From the NCBI RefSeq assembly GCF_002043095.1, contig NZ_MVOC01000075.1:1-61013 (forward strand): a DNA stretch of 61,013 bases, in the 5' to 3' direction. Under the pieces are notes generated by a model. That model searched no databases and was not told where the DNA came from. It saw only the letters and a program-made list of their open reading frames with translations. Below, one piece after another: positions 1 through 8,597 of the stretch. How positions within the stretch are numbered: the first letter of the stretch is position 1; the number at the start of each line of letters is the position of its first letter. This DNA comes from Mycobacterium sp. AT1. Lineage in GTDB: Bacteria; Actinomycetota; Actinomycetes; Mycobacteriales; Mycobacteriaceae. The position numbers and the translations under genes were made by a program.

Positions 1-89
1 GCGCAGGCGGCGGACTCCACCCGCGACCACGACTCCACCGCGGAGGCACCCGAGGTACCGACCGCGGTGGCCACCAACGATTCGAACAT
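1..89 (-). CDS. DUF222/13E12-type HNH endonuclease family protein, N-terminal fragment
   Basis: Only the first 29 codons lie in the window; the gene runs off the left edge. It starts with ATG at 89-87 and reads MFESLVATAVGTSG, then an acidic/Ala-rich helix ending ESAAC. This resembles the start of mycobacterial DUF222 (13E12 repeat) proteins, which usually carry a C-terminal HNH nuclease domain; that part cannot be seen. The family call is an inference from the N-terminus. It is strengthened by a -10 element and SOS-like box at the start codon placed exactly as in the clearer DUF222 gene at the right edge. Confidence 0.5.
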   Translation of the reverse strand, partial: MFESLVATAVGTSGASAVESWSRVESAAC

Positions 90-97
90 ACAAGCGA
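82..97 (-). promoter_or_regulatory. SOS (LexA)-like box overlapping the start codon, with -10 element at 97-102
   Basis: On the minus strand the sequence is TCGCTTGTATGTTCGA. Compared with the mycobacterial SOS consensus TCGAAC-N4-GTTCGA, the right half is perfect and the left half matches 3 of 6. The ATG occupies box positions 9-11. A TANNNT-type -10 (TAGAGT, 102-97) lies 7 nt before the ATG, as expected for a leaderless transcript. Binding of LexA is inferred. Confidence 0.5.
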
Positions 98-141
98 CTC
101 TACCGCCGCACGCCGACGGGCAACAGATCATTCCACCAGCC

Positions 142-150
142 TGTGGATAA
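142..150 (-). other. DnaA-box-like 9-mer TTATCCACA
   Basis: Positions 142-150 read TTATCCACA on the minus strand, a perfect match to the general DnaA-box consensus. It sits alone about 50 bp upstream of the left DUF222 gene, with no cluster of boxes or AT-rich stretch, so it is not an origin. It may be chance or a minor DnaA site. Confidence 0.3.
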
Positions 151-180
151 CTCCAAACAGTCAGTGCCGCATGCCAATTG

Positions 181-583
181 CTAGACAGTCTTGACGGTCC
201 CGCCCACCTCGATGTCGGCGCCGACCACCGACGCCGCGGCTTCGGAGACGCCCGAGGGGAATGCCGCCCAGTGAATCCATCAGCGTCTGCAAGGCGGCTT
301 CCTCATCCGTTCCCGCCGCTCTGGCGATCATTGCGACGAGCGCGTCCGCAGGGCCGCCTTGGCCGGGGCGTATCCCAGCGTGCCGTCATACAGGGGCCCT
401 GTATGGACCCACGTGCACGATCGCACCCGACCCGGCGGCGATCCCCGCCGGCGCCAACGCACGGTCCAGCCGTACCGCACCCAGCAGATTCAGACGCCGC
501 GAATCCACCTGAGGGAGAAAATGATTCGCCCGCCACGTGGATCAGGATTTGCGCACAGCCGCCCCGTCGGGAGTGGTGACGTC
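181..583 (-). pseudogene. Short-chain dehydrogenase/reductase pseudogene with several frameshifts
   Basis: No single open frame covers this stretch, but minus-strand frames read in turn give pieces of a classical SDR in the right order. DVTTPDG (about 583-563) is the strand-4 region; NLLGAVRLDRAL and GAIVHVG (about 500-410) are the NxxG helix and strand 5. YAPAK (about 375) is the catalytic YxxxK. DALVAMIARAAG follows, and GADIEVGGTVKTV with a TAG at 183-181 matches the usual SDR C-terminus. At least three frame changes and an in-frame TGA are needed, and the Rossmann GxxxGxG start is missing. This is a decayed gene; the original substrate cannot be told. Confidence 0.75.
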
Positions 584-638
584 GGCCGTTCAGATTCATG
601 CTCGTGTGACCACCGTGAGGTCTCCCCCAGCAGGAGGG

Positions 639-1559
639 TCAAACGCCGGGTGGGAAGTTCTCGATCCAGTGCCGCGCGACGTCGACTCTGCGCGCAACCC
701 AGACCCCGTCGTGCGCCTGCACGTGGTCGAGGAACCGGCCCAGCGCGGCGGTCCTGGCTGGCCGGCCGACGAGCCGACAGTGCAGGCCCACCGACAGCAT
801 CTTCGGAGCCCCGGACGCACCCTCGGCGTACAGCACGTCGAACGCGTCACGCAGGTAGGTGAAGAACTCGTCGCCGGAGGGAAAGCCGCTGGCGGACACG
901 TACTTCATGTCGTTGGTGTCCAACGTGTACGGCACGACGAGGTGGTCCTTGCCCGCGACCGTCGTCCAATACGGGAGGTCGTCGGCGTAGGAGTCCGAGT
1001 CGTACAGGAAGCCGCCGTGGTCGACGACGAGCCCGCGAGTCCGAGGGGAATCCCGACCGGTGTACCAGCCCAGCGGCGCCTGGCCGGTCAACTCCGTGAG
1101 GATGCGGACCGCCTCGGCCATGTCGGCGCGTTCGACGTCCGCGTCGACGAGCTGGTAGCTCCGCCACTTCAGGCCGTGGCAGGCGATCTCGTCTCCGCGT
1201 GCCAAGAAGGCCGCCACCGCCTCGGGGTTGCGCGCCAGTGCCGTCGCGACACCGAAGATGGTCAGCGGTAGTCGACGGTCGTCGAACATTCGCAGCACCC
1301 GCCACAAACCGGCCCTAGAGCCGTACTCGTAAAGTGACTCCATGCTCATGTGGCGATTCGGAAATGCCTGTGCGCCAACGATTTCGGACAGGAACGTCTC
1401 AGATGACTCGTCCCCGTGCAGGACGTTGTTCTCGCCGCCCTCCTCGTAGTTGAGGACGAACTGCAGGGCGATGTTGGCGCCGCCCGGCCAGTGCGGATGC
1501 GGTGGATTCTGCCCATACCCGACCATGTCGCGGGGATAGTCGTCGGCGGTCGGCGTCAT
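639..1559 (-). CDS. puuE: Allantoinase PuuE-type / polysaccharide deacetylase family protein
   Basis: 306 aa when started at the ATG at 1559; an upstream in-frame extension has no homologous look. The N-terminus (YPRDMVGYGQNPP, then FVLNYEEGGENNVLHGDESS) is characteristic of the PuuE branch of the NodB-like carbohydrate esterase 4 fold, which hydrolyses allantoin to allantoate in purine breakdown without the urease-type allantoinase fold. The central region has the HGLKWRSYQ and HCRLVGRPAR stretches of this family. No other ureide genes are adjacent, so the allantoin substrate rests on family resemblance. It is divergent from the photolyase gene, sharing a 90-bp intergenic region. Confidence 0.82.
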   Translation of the reverse strand: MTPTADDYPRDMVGYGQNPPHPHWPGGANIALQFVLNYEEGGENNVLHGDESSETFLSEIVGAQAFPNRHMSMESLYEYGSRAGLWRVLRMFDDRRLPLTIFGVATALARNPEAVAAFLARGDEIACHGLKWRSYQLVDADVERADMAEAVRILTELTGQAPLGWYTGRDSPRTRGLVVDHGGFLYDSDSYADDLPYWTTVAGKDHLVVPYTLDTNDMKYVSASGFPSGDEFFTYLRDAFDVLYAEGASGAPKMLSVGLHCRLVGRPARTAALGRFLDHVQAHDGVWVARRVDVARHWIENFPPGV

Positions 1560-1649
1560 GGTGGGATTGTCGCAGCGAATCCCTACGGATTCCTGACGAG
1601 CGTCCACCTCGACGTTTTTCCGCGGCGCACTACGGGGAAGATCAGGGGC

Positions 1650-2942
1650 ATGCCAACGTTGCTGTGGTTCCGGCGCGACCTTCGCCTCCACGATCTGCCC
1701 GCGTTGCTCGACGCTGCCAAGGACGATCAGGAGGTCCTCGCCTGCTACGTACTCGACCCGCGCTTGAAGGCGTCGTCGGGCTCACGGCGACTGAAATATC
1801 TGTACGACGCGCTGCGAGAGTTGCGCGACGGGCTCGACGGCAGATTGCTGGTCGTCGAGGGACGGGCCGAGGACTGCATCCCCGCCTTGGTGAAGAAGAC
1901 CGAGGCCACGTCCGTTCACGTGTCTGGTGACTACTTCCCGTTCGGGCTGCGCAGGGACGAGGCCGTCCGCGAGGCACTGGGCGAGGTGCCGCTCGAGGCG
2001 TCTGGGTCGCCCTACCTGGTCTCCCCCGGGCGCGTGACGAAGGACGACGGCACGCCGTACAAGGTCTTCACGCCGTTCTACTCGGCGTGGAAGGCACACG
2101 GCTGGCGGGCGCCCGCTCGCACGGGGGCGAAGACGGCACGGTGGATCGACCCGGCCGACGTGGGTGGTGGCGTCGACGTCCCCGCCGGTGACGCCGAACT
2201 GGATCACCCGGCCGGTGAGGCCGCGGCACGAAAGGCGTGGAAGGCTTTCGTCTCCTCGACACTGGAGGACTACGCCGACGACCGCAACCGGCCGGATCAC
2301 GACGGCACCAGCCGGATGTCGGCGCACCTCAAGTTCGGCACCATCCACCCGCGGACGATGGCCGCCGATCTGGGCGGCGGCACCGGCGCGCAGGCCTATT
2401 TGCGTGAGCTCGCGTTCCGCGACTTCTACGCCAACGTCGTCTACTCGTGGCCCGAGAGCACGTGGTGGAACTGGAACACGAACTTCGACCGCATCGAGGT
2501 CGACGACGATCAGGACGCCAAGAAGCGGTTCGAGACGTGGAAGGCGGGCAAGACGGGTTTCCCGATCGTGGACGCCGGGATGCGTCAGCTGGCCGAGACC
2601 GGTTTCATGCACAACCGGGTGCGGATGATCACCGCGTCGTTCCTGGTGAAGGATCTACATCTGCCGTGGCAGTGGGGCGCCCGCTGGTTCCTCGAGCAAC
2701 TCACCGACGGTGACATGGCGAGCAATCAGCACGGCTGGCAGTGGGCTGCGGGCTGCGGCACCGACGCCGCGCCGTACTTCCGGGTGTTCAACCCGACCAC
2801 CCAGGGCAACAAGTTCGACCCCGACGGCGCATACGTCAGCCGGTGGGTACCGGAGTTTGGCGGTGACGACTACCCCGAGCCGATGGTCGACCACGCCGCC
2901 GAACGCATCGAGGCACTACGGCGATACGAGGCCGTCCGCTAA
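1650..2942 (+). CDS. phr: Deoxyribodipyrimidine (CPD) photolyase
   Basis: 430 aa from the ATG at 1650, preceded by an AGGGG purine stretch; the frame is open further upstream but homology starts at MPTLLWFRRDLRLHD, the typical photolyase N-terminus. The first ~130 residues form the antenna-binding Rossmann-like domain. The C-terminal half is the FAD-binding domain, with RELAFRDFYANVV, FPIVDAGMRQL, MHNRVRM, the D-M-A-SNQHGWQW block and the GCGTDAAPYFRVFNP segment that lines FAD. The enzyme reverses UV-induced cyclobutane pyrimidine dimers using light. Complete and ordinary in length; cryptochrome-like function is less likely given the intact DNA-repair core. Confidence 0.93.
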   Translation: MPTLLWFRRDLRLHDLPALLDAAKDDQEVLACYVLDPRLKASSGSRRLKYLYDALRELRDGLDGRLLVVEGRAEDCIPALVKKTEATSVHVSGDYFPFGLRRDEAVREALGEVPLEASGSPYLVSPGRVTKDDGTPYKVFTPFYSAWKAHGWRAPARTGAKTARWIDPADVGGGVDVPAGDAELDHPAGEAAARKAWKAFVSSTLEDYADDRNRPDHDGTSRMSAHLKFGTIHPRTMAADLGGGTGAQAYLRELAFRDFYANVVYSWPESTWWNWNTNFDRIEVDDDQDAKKRFETWKAGKTGFPIVDAGMRQLAETGFMHNRVRMITASFLVKDLHLPWQWGARWFLEQLTDGDMASNQHGWQWAAGCGTDAAPYFRVFNPTTQGNKFDPDGAYVSRWVPEFGGDDYPEPMVDHAAERIEALRRYEAVR

Positions 2943-3003
2943 GTACGACGTGTTGTCGTATGCCAGAATGGGCGCAGTTGACCGGACCCCCTGAGGAGCT
3001 AGC

Positions 3004-3258
3004 GTGGCGAACACCGAGGTCGAACGGCATACCGGCGTAGACGTCGAGGACGTGCCGTCGGCGAACTGGGGTTGGTCGAAGCAGAGTCATCGAGTGAATC
3101 AGATCGGTGGCATCCTGGCCGGCTTCTTCATGCTCGCCATGCTTCGTGGCAATCACGTCGGGCACGTCGAGGACGTCTTCCTCGTCGGATTCGCGCTGGC
3201 GATTTGGGCAATCGTGTTCCGCGACTGGTGGATGCGCCGTCGCGGCTGGACCCGCTAG
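3004..3258 (+). CDS. DUF2631 small membrane protein
   Basis: 84 aa starting at GTG 3004, with a strong GAGGAGCT ribosome site just upstream. It matches the actinobacterial DUF2631 family (Rv2876 in M. tuberculosis). A polar N-terminus with the NWGWSKQSHR motif is followed by two predicted membrane helices (about residues 36-50 and 58-72) and a basic RDWWMRRRGWTR tail. Its function is unknown. Its stop codon and that of the convergent wax ester synthase gene share the sequence CTAG. Confidence 0.85.
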   Translation: MANTEVERHTGVDVEDVPSANWGWSKQSHRVNQIGGILAGFFMLAMLRGNHVGHVEDVFLVGFALAIWAIVFRDWWMRRRGWTR

Positions 3259-4694
3259 CCCGACACCGTCGCCTCCGCGAGGGGCATCGCGTCGCTCACG
3301 TCGGTGAGCACGTCGGACAATCCGGCAGCGCTGCGCAGTGCGACGAATGATCGGAACATTGCGTCCGTCACCTCGTGTGGGTCCTCTGTCGTCAGATCGT
3401 CGGTGAGCACCGAGACGTTGAGTTGGTCGACGTAACTCCACACCGTGACGTTCATGCCGCTCCCGGCGACCAATGGGCCGACGGAATAGATCTCGCTGAT
3501 CACCGCTCCCCCGAACGATCCTCGCTCCCTCGGTCCTGGCACGTTGGAGACCGTCAGGTTGAAGATCATGCTGGACTCCATCCGCCTGGACTGCCAGCGG
3601 AACGCCGGCGGCGCCATCGCCGGCGGCAGGAAGTTCAACCACGTCGGGATCAGCTTGGGGCCGAGCAGGTGGTTGTTCTCCTTGGCGATCGCCGTGGCCG
3701 TGGCCGTCAGCCGAACCCGTTCGACCGGATCGGCGACGTGGACGGCCAATGACGGCGTCATGTAGGTGAACTCGTTGCCCGCCAATCGATCCGGGTCGCC
3801 GTAGCTGACCGGCACCCCGGCGATCAGCGGCGCGTCGGCGGCTCCGTCGTACTTCAGGAGCAGCTCGCGCAGCGCCCCGGCGACGGTGGCGAGGACGACG
3901 TCGTTGACCGTCACCCCGAGGGTCTTCGCCGCCTCCTTGACGTCGGCCAAGGCCAACGGCGCGGTCGCGAACCGGCGCGCCGGCGACACGACGTGGTTGA
4001 GGAACGTCGGCGGCGGGGCGAAGTTGGGCGCCAGTTCGGGGTGGCGTCCACGTTCCTTGGCACGACGACGCACTCGCGAGACACCGCGGGCGGTCTCGGC
4101 GAGAAGCATTGGCAGCCACCGAATCTGGCGGGCGTGGTCGCGGCCGGCGGCCAGCATCAGTCCGCTCGTCGTGCGCTCGCGCTCCTCGGTGTGGATTGCC
4201 TTCGCCGGGAAATCGGGCGGCTCGGCCTGGATGGCCCAGCCCAGCTGATTCGCCGAGGCGACGCCGTCGGCCAGCACGTGGTGGACCTTGTGGATGATCG
4301 CGACGCGGTCGCCGACGAGGCCCTCGGCGACGTACATCTCCCACAGCGGGCGGCTGCGATCCAGTGGGGTGCCCGCGATTTCGCCGATGAGTTGGTCGAG
4401 TTCGCGTCGCCCTCCCGGCGCGGGCACCGACACCCGGCGGACGTGGTAGTCGAAGTCGACGTCCGCGTTCTCGGTCCACATGGGGTGGTGGAACCTCATC
4501 GGGACGTCGACGAGTTGGTAGCGCAGCGGGGTCAGGGCACGCAACCTCGGCTCGGCCACCCGACGGAACAGCTCGTAGGTGAATTCGCCGTCGAGTTGCG
4601 AGACGTCGAGGATGCCGATCTTCAAGGTGTGCATGTGAATCTCGGGGGCCTCGGTGTACAGCAGCAAGGCGTCCACGCCGTTGAGCCGTCTCAT
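3255..4694 (-). CDS. Wax ester synthase / diacylglycerol acyltransferase (WS/DGAT, Tgs family)
   Basis: 479 aa. It carries the family's catalytic HHxxxDG motif as HHVLADG at residues 138-144, in the condensation-like acyltransferase fold, and the conserved NVPGP segment in the C-terminal half. These enzymes transfer acyl groups from acyl-CoA to diacylglycerol or fatty alcohols, making storage triacylglycerol or wax esters at the membrane and lipid-body surface. Mycobacteria have many paralogues; which one this is cannot be settled from sequence alone. No operon partner: rlmN lies 15 bp upstream on the same strand, DUF2631 converges downstream. Confidence 0.9.
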   Translation of the reverse strand: MRRLNGVDALLLYTEAPEIHMHTLKIGILDVSQLDGEFTYELFRRVAEPRLRALTPLRYQLVDVPMRFHHPMWTENADVDFDYHVRRVSVPAPGGRRELDQLIGEIAGTPLDRSRPLWEMYVAEGLVGDRVAIIHKVHHVLADGVASANQLGWAIQAEPPDFPAKAIHTEERERTTSGLMLAAGRDHARQIRWLPMLLAETARGVSRVRRRAKERGRHPELAPNFAPPPTFLNHVVSPARRFATAPLALADVKEAAKTLGVTVNDVVLATVAGALRELLLKYDGAADAPLIAGVPVSYGDPDRLAGNEFTYMTPSLAVHVADPVERVRLTATATAIAKENNHLLGPKLIPTWLNFLPPAMAPPAFRWQSRRMESSMIFNLTVSNVPGPRERGSFGGAVISEIYSVGPLVAGSGMNVTVWSYVDQLNVSVLTDDLTTEDPHEVTDAMFRSFVALRSAAGLSDVLTDVSDAMPLAEATVSG

Positions 4695-4709
4695 CGCGCC
4701 CTCGATTCT

Positions 4710-5813
4710 CTATCCCTCCGCGGCGAGTTGACCGCAGGCAGCGGCAATTTCACGACCCCGGGTATCGCGCACGGTACAGGAAACACCGCGTTCGCGGACC
4801 CGCCTGACGAACTCTCGCTCGGCCGGCTTGGGACTGGCGTCCCACTTCGAGCCCGGGGTCGGGTTCAGCGGGATGACGTTGACGTGGACCAGCGGCCCGA
4901 GCGCGCCGTGCAGCTTCTTGCCGAGCAGGTCACCGCGCCACGGCTGATCGTTGACGTCGCGGATGAGCGCGTACTCGATGGACACGCGGCGTCCGGTCTC
5001 GTCGGCGTAATACCTTGCGGCTTCGAGGACTTCGCCGACGTTCCACTTGTTGTTCACCGGCACCAGGGTGTCGCGAAGCTCGTCGTCGGGGGCGTGCAGG
5101 GACAGCGCCAACGTCACCCCGAGCCGTTCGTCGGCCAGCTTGCGGATGGCCGGTGCGAGCCCGACGGTCGACACCGTGACCGAGCGCGCCGAGATGCCGA
5201 ACCCGTGCGGCGCGGGCGCGATGATGCGTTTGACCGCGGCGAGCACACGGTTGTAGTTGGCCAGGGGCTCACCCATCCCCATGAAGACGACGTTCGACAG
5301 TCGCCCGTCGTGATCGTCGCGCATCACGGCCGCCGCGGCGCGGACCTGTTCGAGAATCTCTGCGGTGCTGAGGTTTCTGGTCAGGCCGCCTTGCCCGGTG
5401 GCGCAGAACGGGCAGGCCATGCCACACCCGGCCTGAGACGACAGGCACAGCGTGCTGCGGTTGGGATACCGCATCAGCACCGATTCGATGGTGGTGCCGT
5501 CGTTCGCGCGCCACAACGTCTTCCTGGTCTCTGCGTCGTCGCACTCGACGGAGCGCACCACGTCGAGCAGACGCGGAAACAGCGTCTCGGCGACCTGGTC
5601 GCGGGTCGCGGCCGGCAGATCGGTCATGGCGTGTGGGTCGGCGATCAGCCTGCCGAAGTACTGATTCGCCAACTGCTTGCCACGGAAGGCGGGCAGTCCG
5701 AGCTCGGCGACGGCAACGCCGCGAGCGTCGTCGTCGAGGTCGGCGAAGTGGCGCGGGGGCTTCCCGCGTTTGGGCGCGTCGAACACCAATGGAAGTTTCA
5801 TGGTCCCGCTCAT
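4710..5813 (-). CDS. rlmN: 23S rRNA (adenine-2503-C2)/tRNA methyltransferase RlmN
   Basis: 367 aa radical-SAM methyltransferase. The iron-sulfur-binding CxxxCxxC is at C130, C134 and C137 (CGMACPFC), and the second catalytic cysteine lies in the C-terminal GVSCTVRDTRG segment. RlmN methylates C2 of A2503 in 23S rRNA and A37 of some tRNAs. Start chosen at ATG 5813; a second ATG four codons on (MKLPLVF) is equally possible. Position downstream of the pyrH-frr-cdsA block matches the mycobacterial order, here interrupted by a LysR/EamA pair. Confidence 0.95.
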   Translation of the reverse strand: MSGTMKLPLVFDAPKRGKPPRHFADLDDDARGVAVAELGLPAFRGKQLANQYFGRLIADPHAMTDLPAATRDQVAETLFPRLLDVVRSVECDDAETRKTLWRANDGTTIESVLMRYPNRSTLCLSSQAGCGMACPFCATGQGGLTRNLSTAEILEQVRAAAAVMRDDHDGRLSNVVFMGMGEPLANYNRVLAAVKRIIAPAPHGFGISARSVTVSTVGLAPAIRKLADERLGVTLALSLHAPDDELRDTLVPVNNKWNVGEVLEAARYYADETGRRVSIEYALIRDVNDQPWRGDLLGKKLHGALGPLVHVNVIPLNPTPGSKWDASPKPAEREFVRRVRERGVSCTVRDTRGREIAAACGQLAAEG

Positions 5814-5815
5814 TA

Positions 5816-6667
5816 TCAGCCCTGTTCACTCAAAACGTCACGGACGGCCCGGTCGACGGCGGCCAGGGCGTCGGCGTCGACGCCGGCCCGGCCCCGCACG
5901 CACACCGTTGCGCGGCTGGTGGGTGGTAGCCCCTCGGCGAGGCACAGGCCGTCGGGGAGTCGTCCGATCATGGGCAGCAGCGCAACGCCGAGGCCGGAAC
6001 GGACGGCCGCGAACAGGCCGGACAGATCGGAACTCTCGGCGGCGATCCGGTACGGGACGCCGATGCGATCCAGTGCGGCGAACGTCGGCTCGCGCAGCGT
6101 GCACGGTTCGGAGAACATCACCACTGGCAGCGGATCGTTTGCCGGCATCGAAAAGGTCCGGCTTGAAATCCACTTCAGCGCAACGACGCCCGAGGCGTTG
6201 GCCGGATCCAGCCCCGAGCCGTCGAGCATCACCGCCAGGTCGAGGGAGCCGTGGTCGATCGCGTCGGCGAGCGTCACGTTGCGGTCCAGCCGGAATCTCA
6301 GCCGCCATTCGGGCAACCGCTTGCCGAGCGCGCCGGTCAGGCCGGGCAGCAAGACGTCGGCGCCGTGCTCGGTGGCGCCGATCACCAGCACCCGCTCCTC
6401 GGCCGCACCGAGATCGGTGAGCGCCGCGTCGTGCGCGGCGAGGATGGTTCGGGCGTGGGCGAGCAGTCGATGGCCCAACTCGGTGAAGGCGACGCCGCGA
6501 CCGGACTTCTCGACGACCGGTCCTCCGACGACGGCCTCGATCCGCCGGACGTGCTGGCTGACGGCGGACTGGGTGAGGTGCAGAACGGTCGCGGCACGGT
6601 GAAATCCGCCACAGTCGGCGACGGCGACCACGCTCCGCAGCGGCGCGATGTCCAGGACCTGACTCAC
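5816..6667 (-). CDS. LysR family transcriptional regulator
   Basis: 283 aa from GTG 6667. The first ~60 residues form a winged helix-turn-helix (LRSVVAVADCGGFHRAA, then LTQSAVSQHVRRIE), followed by a LysR substrate-binding domain. It ends 3 bp before the rlmN start and is divergent from an EamA-type exporter gene 154 bp away. That is the usual layout for a LysR regulator controlling its neighbouring transporter; the regulatory link is inferred. The effector is unknown. Confidence 0.9.
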   Translation of the reverse strand: MSQVLDIAPLRSVVAVADCGGFHRAATVLHLTQSAVSQHVRRIEAVVGGPVVEKSGRGVAFTELGHRLLAHARTILAAHDAALTDLGAAEERVLVIGATEHGADVLLPGLTGALGKRLPEWRLRFRLDRNVTLADAIDHGSLDLAVMLDGSGLDPANASGVVALKWISSRTFSMPANDPLPVVMFSEPCTLREPTFAALDRIGVPYRIAAESSDLSGLFAAVRSGLGVALLPMIGRLPDGLCLAEGLPPTSRATVCVRGRAGVDADALAAVDRAVRDVLSEQG

Positions 6668-6821
6668 GCTGACAAGGTACTCCGATCAGCATCGACGATC
6701 AAAGAGCCGCCTTTGTGCCCGCAGGGCGTCGTCGCATCCGGGCAATCGATCAGCACAGGCGATCGAATTCGATCACCGATATTCGTTGGACGCCGCCGAC
6801 GGCCGTCCGCACGATGGGTCC

Positions 6822-7775
6822 ATGACCCCCACCCGCATGCCGATCCAGACGACGGTGGCCGTGACGTTCTTCTATGCGCTCGGCTACCCGATCGGCAACA
6901 TGGCGGTCAACGCGATGTCCCCGATGGCGGTGCTGGCCTTCCGCTTCGGCCTTGCTGGGGTGATCCTCGGGTCGTGGGCCGCGCTCGCCAAGGTGCGCTG
7001 GCCGAGGGGGCGTGTGCTCGGCCACGTCGCCGTCACGGGTCTGCTTATGCAAGCGGTGCAGTTCTGTGCGCTCTATCTCGCCATCCAGCATGGGGCGCCC
7101 GCGGTTTTGTGCGCCGTCGTCGTCGCGATGAATCCCGTTGCCACCGCGATGCTCGCCGCGGCGTTCCTGAAGGACCGCCTCACGCCACTTCGAGTCCTCG
7201 CGCTGGTGCTCGGCGTCTTCGCGGTGCTCGCGGCCTGCGCCAGTCGGCTTATCTCCGAACGCGGCGTCGACCCTGCGGTCCTGCTGCTCTTGGTCGCACT
7301 GGTCGGCTTGGCGGCCGGCGGGGTCTACCAGCAACGGTTCTGCGCCGACGTCGACTTCCGCGCCTCGACGGCCGTGCAAAACGCCGTCGCGCTGATTCCG
7401 GCAGTGGCCCTGACCGTCACGACGCCGTTCGCGGTGCACGATCCGACGAAGGCCGCGTTCGCGGTGGCCGGCGTGGTGCTGCTCAACGCGACCCTTGGCG
7501 TCTCGCTGTACGTGCGGGCGATCAACCTGCACGGCGCCGCGGCGGTGTCCATGCTGTTCTGCGTGATCCCCGCCGTCGCGGGCGTGCTGTCCTGGCTGAT
7601 GCTTGGCCAGCGGGTGGACGTCGGGGTCGGGGTGGGTCTGGTGCTCGGAGCGGTGGCCTGCTGGCTCAACTCGCGGGGATCCCGGTCAGGCAAGAAGCGT
7701 CAGGACGACCCACGTCGCGACGGCCGACGGCAGGACCGAGTCGAGCCGGTCCATCAGCCCGCCGTGGCCGGGTAG
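6822..7775 (+). CDS. EamA/DMT family transporter (RhaT-like exporter)
   Basis: 317 aa from ATG 6822 (a 12-codon longer frame lacks support). It has two EamA repeats with about ten hydrophobic helices between residues 7 and 290, typical of drug/metabolite exporters of the inner membrane. The substrate is not evident. The last ~28 residues (after WLNSRGS) are polar and basic and overlap the 3' end of the convergent cdsA gene by 90 bp. That suggests the ancestral stop was lost and the frame now reads through antisense to cdsA. Probably controlled by the divergent LysR gene. Confidence 0.88.
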   Translation: MTPTRMPIQTTVAVTFFYALGYPIGNMAVNAMSPMAVLAFRFGLAGVILGSWAALAKVRWPRGRVLGHVAVTGLLMQAVQFCALYLAIQHGAPAVLCAVVVAMNPVATAMLAAAFLKDRLTPLRVLALVLGVFAVLAACASRLISERGVDPAVLLLLVALVGLAAGGVYQQRFCADVDFRASTAVQNAVALIPAVALTVTTPFAVHDPTKAAFAVAGVVLLNATLGVSLYVRAINLHGAAAVSMLFCVIPAVAGVLSWLMLGQRVDVGVGVGLVLGAVACWLNSRGSRSGKKRQDDPRRDGRRQDRVEPVHQPAVAG

Positions 7776-8564
7776 CAGCGTGCCCATGTCCTTGATGCCA
7801 AGGTCGCGCTTGACCTGAGACTCGATGAGGTCGCCGAGCGTGCCGGTGATGACGAGCATCAGGCCCAGCGGAATGCCGACCCAGGCCGGCTTCTCGAGCA
7901 GGAACGTCACGGCGAGCACCGACGCGGCGGTCCCGAAGATCAGCGACCCGGCGAAGCCCTCCCAGGACTTCTTCGGGCTGATCGCCGGCACCATCGGGTG
8001 CTTGCCGAACAGCACTCCCGCGGCGTAGCCGCCGATGTCGGAGAAGACGACGCCGAGCATCAGGCAGAGCACGCGCCAGCGGCCGTCCTCCGGATACACC
8101 AGCAGGACGCCGAACGCGCCGAACAGCGGAATCCAGGCGGCCAGGAAGATCGTCGTGGTGACGTCGCGCAGGTAGTTCACCGGGGCGTTCGTCATGCCAC
8201 CGGAGAGCAACCGCCAGATCATGCAGACCACGACCGTGGCGCCGAACGCGCCAAGGGCGCCCGCGGGGCCGAAGGGCCAGGTCAGCCACACCATGGCCTG
8301 ACCGCCGACCAGCAGCGGGACGATCGGGATCGAATACCCCGCCGTGCGCAGACGCTTGACGACCTCGTGGGTGGCGACGGCCATCGCGACCGCCACGACC
8401 GGAACCCAGCCCAACGGCGCGAACACCAGGATTGCGATGACGCCGAAGCCGAGGAACGCTCCGACCCCGATGGCGGCGGGAAGGTTGCGTCCCGCCCGGC
8501 CCGCCTTCTTCGTGGGCTCGGGTGTCCCGGCTCCGTCGGTGGAGGCCGTGTCGGTGTCTGCCAC
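7686..8564 (-). CDS. cdsA: Phosphatidate cytidylyltransferase
   Basis: 292 aa integral membrane enzyme that converts phosphatidate and CTP to CDP-diacylglycerol, the precursor of phosphatidylinositol, cardiolipin and phosphatidylethanolamine. A Thr/Ala/Pro-rich cytosolic start (about 30 aa) is followed by multiple membrane helices. The family signature is near the C-terminus: KKSWEGFAGS, then GDLIESQVKRDLGIKDMG and HGGLMDRLDS. It lies 33 bp after frr on the same strand (pyrH-frr-cdsA order, as in Rv2883c-Rv2881c). Confidence 0.95.
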   Translation of the reverse strand: MADTDTASTDGAGTPEPTKKAGRAGRNLPAAIGVGAFLGFGVIAILVFAPLGWVPVVAVAMAVATHEVVKRLRTAGYSIPIVPLLVGGQAMVWLTWPFGPAGALGAFGATVVVCMIWRLLSGGMTNAPVNYLRDVTTTIFLAAWIPLFGAFGVLLVYPEDGRWRVLCLMLGVVFSDIGGYAAGVLFGKHPMVPAISPKKSWEGFAGSLIFGTAASVLAVTFLLEKPAWVGIPLGLMLVITGTLGDLIESQVKRDLGIKDMGTLLPGHGGLMDRLDSVLPSAVATWVVLTLLA

Positions 8565-8597
8565 CGTGCTGTTGCTGAAGGTCAGGTCTGCTGCGAC

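Noticed and set aside
142..150. Replication origin from the DnaA-like 9-mer
   Set aside because: A single box with no cluster, no AT-rich unwinding region and no dnaA/dnaN genes.
1416..1649. Upstream extension of the photolyase frame
   Set aside because: Overlaps the divergent puuE gene and has no photolyase similarity; ATG 1650 with a purine-rich site matches the family start.
3993..6602. 869-codon plus-strand frame opposite the wax synthase, rlmN and LysR genes
   Set aside because: Product of high GC codon structure on the opposite strand; no recognisable domain, while the minus-strand genes have intact catalytic motifs.
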